From an uncultured Acidimicrobiales bacterium (GTDB taxonomy: Bacteria; Actinomycetota; Acidimicrobiia; Acidimicrobiales; SZUA-35), in the NCBI GenBank assembly GCA_937922805.1, contig CALAJV010000018.1, forward strand, positions 1 through 64,000: 64,000 nucleotides of DNA. Reading direction: 5' to 3'. Within the stretch, counting starts at the first letter, position 1. Every line of letters starts with the position of its first letter. The notes beneath the pieces are model-generated. The model ran no database searches. It worked only from the letters and a program-made list of their open reading frames with translations, and was not told the origin of the DNA. A program made the translations under genes and the position numbers. Positions 36,395 to 45,133 of the stretch are shown one piece after another.

Positions 36395-38017
36395 ATGTCG
36401 CAAAAGGACCAAGAGGCAGCTCGGACAAACCGTAACCAATCGCCCAGGATTGAGCATGGCAGGCTGAGTTCTCGCTCGATGGTTTGCTCAGTCGACCACC
36501 TGGCTACGGCCGCAGGAACAAACATTCTCGCCCTTGGTGGCAGTGCGGCTGATGCTGCCATCGCTGCTTCAGCGGTTCTCACCATTACCAATCAGCATAT
36601 GTGCGGAATGGGAGGCGATCTCTGGGCGGTGATCCACACCGGAGGAGGACCGCCCCAGGCTCTCAATGCCTCCGGACGGGCCGGGTCAGGTTCTGACGCT
36701 GCCACCATGAGATCTGAGGGGCACACATCTATGCCGTTTCGGGGCGATATCCGAGCCGTACCTATTCCCGGGTGCGTCGACGGCTGGTTGAGTCTTCATG
36801 AAAAGTACGGAGCAATTCCACTCGCCCAAGTTCTAGCACCAGCTATCGAAATCGCTGAGCAGGGGTTCCCGGCAACGATGCCGCTCGCCAGGGCCGCTCA
36901 ACAGATCGCCGCGGTTGACGGAGCTCAAGACTTTGTGTCCGGCGGTCGGACTGTGGCGTTCGGTCAGCGCGTTACCCGGCCCGGGCTCGCCCGTTCATTG
37001 CGAGCAATCGTCAACTCGGGTCGATCTGGTTGGTACGAAGGTGAGTTTGGTCAAGGCCTGATGAGAGTTGGCGGCGGGCTCTATTCTGACGATGACCTTC
37101 TTGTCCCCCAGGTTGAGTGGACCCCTGCTCTTGGAGCGAAGGCTTGGGGGCATACTGTTTGGACCACCGCTCCTAACTCTCAAGGATACTTGTCGCTAGC
37201 AGGTGCGGTTCTCGCAGATGGGCTAGCTGACATGCCGGTCGACACCGACGATCCACTCTGGGCCCACTATCTGATTGAGTCATCAAAGCAAGCGGCATTC
37301 GATCGCTCGACTAGCTTGTTCGACGGAGCGTCAGGCGCCGAATTGGTTAGCGAAAAGCGTCTCGCTTCTCGGCGGGCCCGGATCAGCGCCACCCAAACAT
37401 CACAGCTCGCCCCTCCGGGGATGCCTGGCGGCACAATCTATCTCTGTGCGGTCGACGAAAATAGGATGGGGGTTTCGCTAATCCAGTCGAATGCCGCTGG
37501 GTTCGGATCCCATCTAGCTATACGTGAAGTCGGAGTGTTCCTCCAAAACAGAGGTATTGGATTCTCGCTTGAGCAAGGCCACCCGGCTGAGCTTCAGCCT
37601 GGTCGTCGACCGCCGAGCACACTTTCTCCAGGCCTTATTACTACTGAGCAAGGAGCGTTACGGACGGTATTGGGAACAATGGGAGGCGATGGCCAACCCC
37701 AGATCGTACTACAGATGCTCGCCCATCTTCTACAAGCTGGTAGTTCTCCGGGCCAGGCTGTCACCCTGCCCCGGTTCACCCTTACGGTGCCCGAAGCCGT
37801 CGGATTCGATACCTGGGACAAAGCAGACCGCATTTCAGTAGCAATTGAAAACGGCTCGGGATGGGCCGAAGGCCTGGCCAACCGAGGGCACGACGTCCAG
37901 GTCAAGCCTTGGGGATCCGGGCTGTTTGGCCACGCGCATCTCATCGACGTCGTGGATGATTACCTTTGCGGCGTTGCTGAGCCAAGAACGGGAACTTCAG
38001 CCGCTATTGGGCGGTAG
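36395..38017 (+). CDS. gamma-glutamyltransferase family protein
   Basis: This 540-residue Ntn-hydrolase-fold protein resembles gamma-glutamyltranspeptidase: VDHLATAAGTNILALGGSAADAAIAAS and MCGMGGDLWAVI near the N-terminus, and GMPGGTIYLCAVDENRMG near 340-357, whose Thr would be the processing nucleophile. It lacks a visible signal peptide. The small subunit motif DGQPQIVLQML is present. Family members hydrolyse glutathione, glutaryl-cephalosporins or other gamma-glutamyl compounds, so the substrate is open. It is co-directional with, and 3 bp after, the GDPD gene. Confidence 0.9.
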   Translation: MSQKDQEAARTNRNQSPRIEHGRLSSRSMVCSVDHLATAAGTNILALGGSAADAAIAASAVLTITNQHMCGMGGDLWAVIHTGGGPPQALNASGRAGSGSDAATMRSEGHTSMPFRGDIRAVPIPGCVDGWLSLHEKYGAIPLAQVLAPAIEIAEQGFPATMPLARAAQQIAAVDGAQDFVSGGRTVAFGQRVTRPGLARSLRAIVNSGRSGWYEGEFGQGLMRVGGGLYSDDDLLVPQVEWTPALGAKAWGHTVWTTAPNSQGYLSLAGAVLADGLADMPVDTDDPLWAHYLIESSKQAAFDRSTSLFDGASGAELVSEKRLASRRARISATQTSQLAPPGMPGGTIYLCAVDENRMGVSLIQSNAAGFGSHLAIREVGVFLQNRGIGFSLEQGHPAELQPGRRPPSTLSPGLITTEQGALRTVLGTMGGDGQPQIVLQMLAHLLQAGSSPGQAVTLPRFTLTVPEAVGFDTWDKADRISVAIENGSGWAEGLANRGHDVQVKPWGSGLFGHAHLIDVVDDYLCGVAEPRTGTSAAIGR

Positions 38018-38066
38018 GGCCGGCCTGGCCTAGCAAAATTTCTGCTGCGAAGTAACGATCAGGGTT

Positions 38067-38870
38067 CTAGCTGGGGTCTGCGAAGTCTGGGTCCCGCTTC
38101 TCGAAGAACGCTGTCACTTGCTCAACCTGATTGTGCGATCCTATTAGCGCGCCAATTTCTTCTCGCTCGGCTGCGAATCCTTCGGCGGTGGACACCTTTG
38201 GAGCTGAGTTGAAGAGCCGCTTGGCTGCCCTAATAGCGTCGGGTGATTTTTGTGCGATCTCTCCAGCCATCTCAAGTGCAGCTTGGTGTGGATCATCGGC
38301 TAGGCGGGTGCATAGTCCGAGCTCCACTGCCTCAGAGCCAGAAACCATTCGACCAGTAAAGGTCAGCTCTTTAGCAACATCGAGGCCAACGAGATTCACG
38401 AGCGATTGAGTTCCAGTCATATCGGGAACGAGGCCCCAACGAATCTCCAGCACCGACAACTTCGCGTCTGGTGCCACTATTCGGATGTCGGCGCCAAGGC
38501 AGAGCTGGATACCTCCTCCTAAAGCGTGGCCGTGGACCGCAGCAATTACCGGTACCGGCAGCTCAGTCCAGCCGTAGACCGCTTGCTGACCAGAATGCGT
38601 AATTTGTCCGTCAGGCACGGGAGGAAGACCGGTGGCTGTGCGGTTGTCGTCGCCCATTGCTTGAAAGCTGCTGAAATCGAGTCCTGCACAAAACGACTTT
38701 CCTTCTCCCGAAAGAACGACGCAGCGCAGTGCCGAGTCCTCAGCCAAGGTTGCGCTGACGTCAGCGAGCGCGCTGAACATTTCCGGGTCTAACGCGTTCA
38801 TCTTGTCCGGTCGATTCAATCGAACATCGGCTACGCCGCCGCTACGCTCGATATGTATTCGGTCGCTCAT
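38067..38870 (-). CDS. crotonase-family protein, dienoyl-CoA isomerase-like
   Basis: This 267-residue crotonase-fold protein has SGEGKSFCAGLDFSSF near residue 55 and AAVHGHALGGGIQLCLGADIRIVAPDA near 110-135. It carries Glu in LSVLEIRWGLVPDMTGTQ and an Asp a few residues later, the placement seen in dienoyl-CoA isomerases and related enzymes. It is a second crotonase gene about 2.5 kb from the one at 34746 and differs from it in the active-site residues. It is convergent with the gamma-glutamyltransferase gene. Confidence 0.9.
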   Translation of the reverse strand: MSDRIHIERSGGVADVRLNRPDKMNALDPEMFSALADVSATLAEDSALRCVVLSGEGKSFCAGLDFSSFQAMGDDNRTATGLPPVPDGQITHSGQQAVYGWTELPVPVIAAVHGHALGGGIQLCLGADIRIVAPDAKLSVLEIRWGLVPDMTGTQSLVNLVGLDVAKELTFTGRMVSGSEAVELGLCTRLADDPHQAALEMAGEIAQKSPDAIRAAKRLFNSAPKVSTAEGFAAEREEIGALIGSHNQVEQVTAFFEKRDPDFADPS

Positions 38871-38896
38871 GATGAGGGTCTCCAGTTCTGCTTGGT

Positions 38897-39190
38897 CTAA
38901 TCCGTTGGCCCGACGTACGGGCAGTGCCTACAACCACCATCACAGCACCACCCCCTTGATTGCAAATACACCGCGGTCATAACGAACAATCCAGTCGTCG
39001 GATCGAGGTAGCCAGGTTGGCCCTGAGCTACTGCGGCACCATGAGCGTCGATTGATTCAGCGAAGGTGGCGTCAGTCCGGGAAAACCGGTCGCTTCTTGG
39101 CGTGTTACACCAGTCGGAGCGAAGTTGAGTTGTTCGTGGTTGGCTCGACGGACCGGCCATTTCGTTGGTGTCTCGATCGTCTCTCCCCAT
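38897..39190 (-). CDS. DUF5522 domain protein
   Basis: This 97-residue protein has a variable N-terminus and a conserved C-terminal segment GYLDPTTGLFVMTAVYLQSRG followed by CCDGGCRHCPY. That four-Cys signature (CC, C, HC) is characteristic of DUF5522 and suggests metal binding. Its function is unknown. It ends 26 bp upstream of the crotonase gene on the same strand. The true start could be further downstream than 39190 because the N-terminal 40 residues are poorly conserved in character. Confidence 0.82.
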   Translation of the reverse strand: MGRDDRDTNEMAGPSSQPRTTQLRSDWCNTPRSDRFSRTDATFAESIDAHGAAVAQGQPGYLDPTTGLFVMTAVYLQSRGWCCDGGCRHCPYVGPTD

Positions 39191-39215
39191 AGCGGCCTCG
39201 TTGTCCCCACATTGT

Positions 39216-39245
39216 CCCTGTGGATAACAGCATCAATCCACAGGG
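39216..39245. promoter_or_regulatory. 10-bp inverted repeat containing a perfect DnaA box
   Basis: CCCTGTGGAT (39216-39225) and ATCCACAGGG (39236-39245) are perfect arms around a 10-nt spacer. The left arm with the spacer gives TGTGGATAA (39219-39227), an exact DnaA box. The right arm carries a 7-of-9 box in the opposite orientation. The element lies between the divergent DUF5522 gene and the gene at 39327, so it may be a DnaA-responsive operator or titration site. It has no T-tract and is not a terminator. Confidence 0.6.
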
Positions 39246-39326
39246 TTACTCTACTAGCACCTCACAACCAAGAAGGCTCATAATGAACTCATCAGCACCA
39301 CAGTTGATTCATCAAGGAGCAAACCA

Positions 39327-39578
39327 ATGGCGCTATTCGCAGTAACCCTGTCCGACCAAACCACCGACTTTGTTGAAGACGCCGACGCCTATCAGCTCGA
39401 AGGACCGCTAACGACGTTCTTTGCCTTCAGCGATCACCGACAGGTCATTGATTCTTGGAGCGTTCGGCTAGCTAGCTATCGAACAGCTGATATCTGTGCC
39501 ATTCGCCGTAGCTCGGCATCGGTTGCTGGCGCCAATGAACTAGTTGGCTCCGTCAACGAACCGGCCCTGGCAAGTTGA
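39327..39578 (+). CDS. small conserved-looking hypothetical protein
   Basis: This 83-residue protein, beginning MALFAVTLSDQTTDFVEDADAYQ, has the pattern of a small alpha/beta protein (GPLTTFFAF, then WSVRLASYRTADICAIRRS) with no membrane segment. AAGGAG lies about 8-9 nt before the ATG, a strong ribosome binding site. I do not recognise the family. It is followed by the alpha/beta hydrolase gene 80 bp downstream. Confidence 0.72.
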   Translation: MALFAVTLSDQTTDFVEDADAYQLEGPLTTFFAFSDHRQVIDSWSVRLASYRTADICAIRRSSASVAGANELVGSVNEPALAS

Positions 39579-39658
39579 ACGACTAGTTGCTCCGGATCGG
39601 TTTCCGCCCGAGCCGCTCGCAGTGGGTACCGAAGCCGCCGTCGCACTACAGTACGGCC

Positions 39659-40339
39659 ATGGCAAATCCCGTTCTTCTGGTCCATGGGTTCACAACCTCA
39701 GCTGCCCGGACGTGGCAAGAACCGGGTTGGATCGATCTGATTTCAGAGGCGGGTCGCAGCGTAGTGGCCCCAGACATGCTTGGCCACGGCAACGCCGCTA
39801 AACCTCACGATGTTGAGGCCTACAACTATCCTGCCGTCGAGAATCACGTTCTCAGTCAATTGCCGGAAGCTCCCGTCGATGCAGTTGGCTACTCCGCAGG
39901 AGCAGCTTTGGTGCTTACGTTGGCGGCTGAAAATCCTAAACGATTCGGTCGAATCGTAGTCGGAGGTATTGGTGCAAGCTCTCTACGTAGCGGTGGCTCG
40001 GCCATCGTCGATGCGCTCGAGGGTCGCGGCGATCCGGACGATTTACATGCCATGCACTTTAAGTCACTGGCTGAAACCGAAGGCAACGATCCGGTGGCTC
40101 TGACGGCATTCATTAAGCGTCAGAGGAAGACGCTCGACGCCGACCTCTTGAGCCGAATTACCAGTCCAGTCTTGTTCGTGATAGGTGATCAAGACTTCGC
40201 AGCGCCGGCCGAGCCGCTAGCTGAGTTGATTGACGACTCGACTGTGCTGACACTACGCGGTGTCGATCACCATGGTTTGCCGAAAGCTTTTCCATTCCTT
40301 GAAAAAGGGCTGGACTTTATTGGCGCCGCTCCATTTTGA
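39659..40339 (+). CDS. alpha/beta hydrolase
   Basis: This 226-residue protein has the fold's oxyanion-side motif LLVHGFTTSAARTW near residue 6, the nucleophile elbow GYSAG near 81, the acid in IGDQDFAAP near 177 and the His in GVDHHGLPKAF near 203. Length fits a minimal esterase or acyl hydrolase with little lid. The substrate is unknown. The longer frame from 39587 adds an unrelated Arg/Pro-rich N-terminus and is rejected in favour of the ATG at 39659. Confidence 0.9.
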   Translation: MANPVLLVHGFTTSAARTWQEPGWIDLISEAGRSVVAPDMLGHGNAAKPHDVEAYNYPAVENHVLSQLPEAPVDAVGYSAGAALVLTLAAENPKRFGRIVVGGIGASSLRSGGSAIVDALEGRGDPDDLHAMHFKSLAETEGNDPVALTAFIKRQRKTLDADLLSRITSPVLFVIGDQDFAAPAEPLAELIDDSTVLTLRGVDHHGLPKAFPFLEKGLDFIGAAPF

Positions 40340-40364
40340 TTCGAGCGGTTGATGACGGTTAGAT

Positions 40365-41060
40365 CTAGGCTTGTGGTGGTCCCGCTTGGGTGAACTCGGT
40401 GCCAGCCGGATCGGTCGCCCATTCAGCGGGATGACCCCAACAGTCTTCAAAGACGAGCTCAGCAAGCGGTCTACGTCGTACTGGTCCGTGATTGCCAAGT
40501 GGTTTGCCGAGAGGGATCGTGGCCGCGATTACGTAGTCATCAGGTATCTCAAGTAGCGCCCGTAGTTCACTCTCAACTGGACGATGCCAGCCAGTTAGTA
40601 CCCCTCCGTAGCCAAGAGCACGGGCGGCAAGTAGAAGATTCTGACAAGCCGGATAGATCGATGCTCCATCGACTAGCCCGCCATGGCGCTCTAGAACCAG
40701 AGGGAGTACGACCACGGGTGTTTTCTCGAAGTTGTCGACGAAGAATTGGATTGATCGAGCCAAGCGGGCCTTGGGAGATTCGTCTCGCTCCCCACTCCCC
40801 TTGCCGTAGCCATCGGATCGTTGCTTTGCTGCCCAACCAGATCGAAAACTTTGGCCAAGGATGGCCTTGGCTCGCTCAGATCTGGGTCCATCGACCAGAC
40901 AGAGGAATCTGAAGTTTTGACGATTTGAACCAGTTGGGGCCCGAGAGGCACTAAAGAGAATTTTGGAAAGATCGTCGGCTGGAATTGGCTCATCCCGGTA
41001 CCGGCGAATGGCTCGAGTTGTAGCAATTCCCTGCAGAATCGACAGATCTGATGAAGACAT
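40365..41060 (-). CDS. nitroreductase family protein
   Basis: This 231-residue FMN-dependent oxidoreductase has ATTRAIRRYRDEPIPADDLSKIL with SASRAPTGSNRQNFRF at residues 11-50 (FMN phosphate contacts), and LLLAARALGYGGVLTGW near 150 followed by IPLGKPLGNHGPVRRRPL. The family reduces nitro compounds, quinones, flavins or halogenated aromatics with NAD(P)H, and the substrate is not predictable here. It is convergent with the alpha/beta hydrolase. Confidence 0.9.
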   Translation of the reverse strand: MSSSDLSILQGIATTRAIRRYRDEPIPADDLSKILFSASRAPTGSNRQNFRFLCLVDGPRSERAKAILGQSFRSGWAAKQRSDGYGKGSGERDESPKARLARSIQFFVDNFEKTPVVVLPLVLERHGGLVDGASIYPACQNLLLAARALGYGGVLTGWHRPVESELRALLEIPDDYVIAATIPLGKPLGNHGPVRRRPLAELVFEDCWGHPAEWATDPAGTEFTQAGPPQA

Positions 41061-41136
41061 GGTTCAACTGTGCCCCAGCAGCAGAAGTCACGCCAACCCA
41101 AGCTTCACGCTTTCATCAGGATTGAGCGGCAGCTCG

Positions 41137-41700
41137 TTAGGCGACCGGGGTCGACGCCATCGTCATCGCGTGACGTACTAGCGTGACCATGGCATCTCGG
41201 ACCGCCGCCTTGTTACGAGCGTCGGTGACAAAGACCGGAACGTGGCTCGGTATATCAAGCGCCGTTCGGACATCATCTGGATGGTGTCGAAGCACACCAC
41301 CGAACGCGTTTATTGCCACGACAAATGGCACCCCACTTCGCTCCATATAGTCAACGGCGGGGAAACACTCATCTAGACGGTCAGTATCGACCAGGACCAC
41401 GGCTCCGACGGCGCCACGAACCAGCTCATCCCACATAAAGTGGAATCGATTCTGGCCCGGAGTGCCGAAGATGTAGAGTACGAGATCTTCACCGAGTCCA
41501 ACTCGACCGAAATCCATAGCGACGGTGGTGCCTGCTTTGGTGGTGGCGGCATCTCCAAGATTGTCGACTTCCTCGCTGGCCTTGGTCATGTTGGCTTCGG
41601 TGGTAAGCGGATCGATATCTGAAATCGATCCCACCAACGTTGTTTTGCCGACAGCAAATCCGCCTGCGACAACTATCTTGACTGGAATTGGGTTGCTCAT
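41137..41700 (-). CDS. conservon GTPase, CvnD/MglA-like
   Basis: This 187-residue small GTPase has the P-loop GGFAVGKTT near residue 10, a switch region with Thr, and DFGRVGLGEDLVLYIFGTPGQNRF with the G3 FGTPGQ. It is the last gene of the conservon, where the GTP-binding protein is thought to relay the state of the upstream kinase and roadblock protein. The frame is open to 41796, but ATG 41700 has AAGGA 5 nt upstream and follows the DUF742 stop by 7 bp, so it is the correct start. Confidence 0.92.
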   Translation of the reverse strand: MSNPIPVKIVVAGGFAVGKTTLVGSISDIDPLTTEANMTKASEEVDNLGDAATTKAGTTVAMDFGRVGLGEDLVLYIFGTPGQNRFHFMWDELVRGAVGAVVLVDTDRLDECFPAVDYMERSGVPFVVAINAFGGVLRHHPDDVRTALDIPSHVPVFVTDARNKAAVRDAMVTLVRHAMTMASTPVA

Positions 41701-41707
41701 AGGGTCC

Positions 41708-42064
41708 TTACAGGCTCTGTAATCCGTCGAGTACTCGTTCGAGTAGGGCAAGGTCTGGTCGATCGCCTGAGTCAGTGACGCCGGCGTGAGTGACAACGGA
41801 TCCGTCGTCGATTAGGTCGCTTAGCAAGACTTTGACGACTTGCAGCGGGAGTTTCATATGGGCAGAAATTTCGGCCACCGAAAGTGGTTCGGCGCAGAGT
41901 TTCGTGATCTTCTTTTCTTCGGTCGATAGTCGGCGATCAACAGGATCTTCACTGGTGTGAATCATCGTCTCGAGCGCTATATCGGCGGTGGCGCGAGTGC
42001 GCCCGCCCGTCACCATGTAGGGACGGACTCTTAGAGTTCGAGCGGCGTCGCTCTCCCTGCTCAT
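41708..42064 (-). CDS. conservon DUF742 protein, CvnC-like
   Basis: This 118-residue protein matches DUF742: VRPYMVTGGRTRA near residue 12 and the winged-helix-like ISAHMKLPLQVVKVLLSDLIDDGSV near 66-90. In conservons it is encoded between the roadblock protein and the GTPase and is believed to bind DNA or bridge partners. Its start overlaps the roadblock stop by 4 bp, typical of translational coupling. Confidence 0.93.
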   Translation of the reverse strand: MSRESDAARTLRVRPYMVTGGRTRATADIALETMIHTSEDPVDRRLSTEEKKITKLCAEPLSVAEISAHMKLPLQVVKVLLSDLIDDGSVVTHAGVTDSGDRPDLALLERVLDGLQSL

Positions 42065-42483
42065 GAAGGAAGCGCGCCCTGGAGCTCTGCTCGAAGCTCT
42101 GGAGTGAGGGCTTCGCCCGCTTTTTCTACTAGCACTGCCATCTCGTAGCCGACGAGTCCGACATCGCTGGTGGCTTCGGCAACTACAGCAAGTAACGAAC
42201 CATCGCTAATTCCAGTGACGAACAGAAAAGCGTTTTCCATCTCGACGATTACTTCGGTAACCGCTCCACCTCCGAATCGCCCGGCAGCACCGTAGGAAAG
42301 CCCGATGAGGCCAGAGGCGACTGCTGAGAAGCGATCTACAGAATCACGGTCGAGTCCGACTGATGCTGCGATTGGCAGTCCATCGGATGAAACCACGATT
42401 GCTTCGGAGACCCCAGGTACTTGGGTGGCGAAGTTGTTGACCAGGAAGGTCACGTTGTTGGCGGCATCGCTCAATTGGCTCAT
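42061..42483 (-). CDS. conservon roadblock/LC7 protein, CvnB-like
   Basis: This 140-residue protein has the roadblock fold: LVNNFATQVPGVSEAIVVSSDGLPIAAS near residues 9-37 and FVTGISDGSLLAVVAEATSDVGLVGYEMAVLVEKA near the C-terminus. Such proteins act as GTPase-activating or scaffold partners of MglA-like GTPases. Its ATG overlaps the kinase stop by 4 bp. Confidence 0.94.
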   Translation of the reverse strand: MSQLSDAANNVTFLVNNFATQVPGVSEAIVVSSDGLPIAASVGLDRDSVDRFSAVASGLIGLSYGAAGRFGGGAVTEVIVEMENAFLFVTGISDGSLLAVVAEATSDVGLVGYEMAVLVEKAGEALTPELRAELQGALPS

Positions 42484-44261
42484 GATGGGTCCTGTTCTGT
42501 CGTACTAGATTTGGCGTTCTCGGTCGACGGCGAATTGGTGTCGTCGGCGGGCTTGTCGCCCTTAAGGCCTGCGCGATACTGCAGCAGCATCGATCGAATC
42601 TCATCTGGCTTGCGGTTGTTTGCCACAACTTTTGGCCTGCCCGCGTCCGGAACTTCTCGACCCTCGCTCTTTGGTGCTTGGGACTCACTCCGACGTCGTT
42701 TCGCAAGGCCACCGGCCGGAGCGTCTGAAGGCGATTGCAGAAGCGAATCCATCCCGGCTTCTAATGCTCCGCCAGAAGGCAAAGCATCGGCCAACTTCGC
42801 AGTCATGCTCGGTGCATTGGGAGTAACTGGAGGTGGAGTCCAACTGGCAGCGACTCCCTCGTCAACGCTCGGCGTACTCGGTGCATCTGCGGTTGGTGCG
42901 GAATCTTTTGCTCGAGCCGGAAGCGACGAGGAACCGTTAGATTCGTTCGCCGGAAATGGTGATGTGCCAGCCCAGTCTTGACCGGCGACCGGATCAGACG
43001 CTTCGGTCTCTGGGAGCTTGTTTGCTCCGAGACCAAGCAACCGGGCTAGTGCAGGAGAGTTCGCGTTCTCGGACTGGGAGGTGTTTGGCTCAGGATCGGC
43101 GTCCGATGCAGAGTTGTCTGATCGGTTGTCCGCCTTTGGTACTGCTGTCGCCCCGCTCTTGTTGAACTGCACCTTGCCGGTGTCAACACCGTCGTCGCCC
43201 TCTATCGCTGGCAAGAGAATTGAGTTGGGCAGCACGATTTCGGCGGTTACTCCCGATTTGGCCGATGGATACAGCTGGACGGAGGCGCCAAGTCGTTCTG
43301 CCAATCGGCCGACCACAACGAAGCCAAGCGATCGAGTTAGGGCCAGTCCAAGTTCCGGAGGATCTTCGAGGGTTCGGTTTGCTTCCGCTCGCTGATCGTC
43401 GGTCATACCCATGCCGAAGTCGACCACCGAGACCACATAGGCCTCTTCAAGCTGATCCGAATACACCTCAACAGCTGTTTCAGGAGGCGATGACTGGGTT
43501 GCGTTCTCCATGAGCTCCGCTAGTAAGTGTGCGAGGTCGATGGCGTTGGTAGGAGAAAGACGGCCCGGAGCTACAGCTCCCAAGTTTATATGTTGGTAGT
43601 TCTCGATTTCGCCGATGGCAACCCTGATCACGTCGGTTGTGTCGACCGGACCGCCTCGTCGCTTACCCGGTTCGGCTTCGGCCAAAACGAGGAGGCTTTC
43701 CGCATTTCGACGCATTCTGGTTGCCAAGTGATCGACGGTGAAGAGGTCATCCAGCTTGTCCGGATCCTCTTCGTTGTTTTCAAGTTTCTCAATAAATTCG
43801 ACTTGACGGTCGAGTAGCGACTGGTTGCGTCGGGCAAGATTGACAACGATATTAGCTAGGCCTTCTTTAACGGCGCCTCGTTGGCTCGCAATCACTTTGC
43901 GGGAACCATCTTGAACAGAGTTCAATGCAGCGTGGAGGTTGCCGAGCTCTCCGGGTGGGGTTGGTAGCGGCGCAAGACTATCTAGTGGTTCCTCATCGCC
44001 GATCAGAACGGCTTCTTGCGCGAGAGCTAGCTCTCGGGCAGAGTCTGCTGTTTCGTTCAATGTCTGACCAACAGATTGGGTCAGCACCATTGCGACGATC
44101 CCAGTGACGATGAGTCCAGCAACAGCGAACAAACCGAAGGGTCGAATTCCTGTGTTGGGATCGAGGAAGATGACGGCTCCAACGGCCAGAACGGCAATTA
44201 CTACCATTGGTACAAGGGCCATCAAGTTAAAACGCTTCTGGATTGTAAGATTTTTCAACAT
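42480..44261 (-). CDS. conservon sensor histidine kinase-like protein, CvnA-like
   Basis: This 593-residue membrane protein has two transmembrane segments at about 13-30 and 40-60, a HAMP-like linker, and the conservon kinase core NLARRNQSLLDRQ with DHLATRMRRNAESLLVL near 175-190 (candidate phospho-accepting His). An ATPase domain follows with LAELMENATQSSPP (N-box) and DFGMGM (G1). The last roughly 240 residues are a Pro/Ala/Ser-rich disordered tail. The frame extends to 44570, but the ATG at 44261 with GAGAGAG upstream and the fold starting MLKNLTIQKRF make it the start. It heads the operon. Confidence 0.92.
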   Translation of the reverse strand: MLKNLTIQKRFNLMALVPMVVIAVLAVGAVIFLDPNTGIRPFGLFAVAGLIVTGIVAMVLTQSVGQTLNETADSARELALAQEAVLIGDEEPLDSLAPLPTPPGELGNLHAALNSVQDGSRKVIASQRGAVKEGLANIVVNLARRNQSLLDRQVEFIEKLENNEEDPDKLDDLFTVDHLATRMRRNAESLLVLAEAEPGKRRGGPVDTTDVIRVAIGEIENYQHINLGAVAPGRLSPTNAIDLAHLLAELMENATQSSPPETAVEVYSDQLEEAYVVSVVDFGMGMTDDQRAEANRTLEDPPELGLALTRSLGFVVVGRLAERLGASVQLYPSAKSGVTAEIVLPNSILLPAIEGDDGVDTGKVQFNKSGATAVPKADNRSDNSASDADPEPNTSQSENANSPALARLLGLGANKLPETEASDPVAGQDWAGTSPFPANESNGSSSLPARAKDSAPTADAPSTPSVDEGVAASWTPPPVTPNAPSMTAKLADALPSGGALEAGMDSLLQSPSDAPAGGLAKRRRSESQAPKSEGREVPDAGRPKVVANNRKPDEIRSMLLQYRAGLKGDKPADDTNSPSTENAKSSTTEQDPS

Positions 44262-44407
44262 CTCTCTCTCAACACGTCTTGGAGTTGTCTGGAAACAGCA
44301 CTTCTGTGTGAATCGGCTTCTGAGAGCGCTTCTTGAGTGCTGAATCGTGTCTAATTTTCTGGTTTGATACAGACTCAACTCGAGGGGTGACAAGCCGATA
44401 GGCCAAG

Positions 44408-45127
44408 GTGTCCGTAACAGCGCCGAAAAATCGTCTCGAAGGCAACCTTCGAGACCTACCATTGCGAAACCTTCTAGAGACGATTGCGGAACAAGAGCGC
44501 ACCGGAGTTCTGAGCCTTGAAGGCCAGTGCGAGATCTGGTTCTCGAAAGGCCGAATCTACTTGGCATCAAATGCGTCTAGTCCGGCGATCAGCGAAGTAG
44601 TCTTTGGCGCTGATGCCGGATCGCTAGCTTCGATCCAGGCCAGCTTCGCCACTCATGAATCTGACCGCTCGGTAATAGTCGAAATCCTCGAGTCTCACCC
44701 CGACTCTGAGCCGGTGCTCAGGCGACTAATCCATGAACACAATTTGAACTGTCTGTTCGAAGTACTTGTCCCAGCTGATCTCGACTATCACTTCGAGCCG
44801 GACCGCGAGCATCGTCTTGGCGACAGCTTTGCGGTAGAAACGACCGAACTGCTCGGACAAGCCAGTAGGAGGGTTGAGATCTGGCGTCGAATCGCTAGTC
44901 GAATTCCTTCTACGTCGGCGGTATTCGAATTGAGTCCCATCTTGCCCGATGGGTTGGTGGAGCGACTGGTGTCCTATGACGAGTGGCGTTACCTAGCCCA
45001 AATGAACGGCAAAAACACGGTCGCCGACATAATCACAGAGACCGGAGAAAGTGCTTTTCGGGTGTGCTCTGTTCTTTACCGACTGTTACTCGAAGGTGTC
45101 ATTGGCGAAGCCAACTCCAAGAAATAA
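44408..45127 (+). CDS. DUF4388 (PATAN-like) domain protein
   Basis: This 239-residue protein has an N-terminal DUF4388 domain: LEGNLRDLPLRNLLETIAEQERTGVLSLEG, then EIWFSKGRIYLASN near residues 10-55. A helical C-terminal domain follows (EWRYLAQMNGKNTVADIITETGES and VLYRLLLEGVI). DUF4388/PATAN domains occur in response regulators and GTPase-signalling proteins. It is divergent from the conservon kinase gene with a 146-bp shared upstream region, so it may be a partner of that pathway; this is inference from position. The start is GTG 44408. Confidence 0.85.
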   Translation: MSVTAPKNRLEGNLRDLPLRNLLETIAEQERTGVLSLEGQCEIWFSKGRIYLASNASSPAISEVVFGADAGSLASIQASFATHESDRSVIVEILESHPDSEPVLRRLIHEHNLNCLFEVLVPADLDYHFEPDREHRLGDSFAVETTELLGQASRRVEIWRRIASRIPSTSAVFELSPILPDGLVERLVSYDEWRYLAQMNGKNTVADIITETGESAFRVCSVLYRLLLEGVIGEANSKK

Positions 45128-45133
45128 GTTGGA

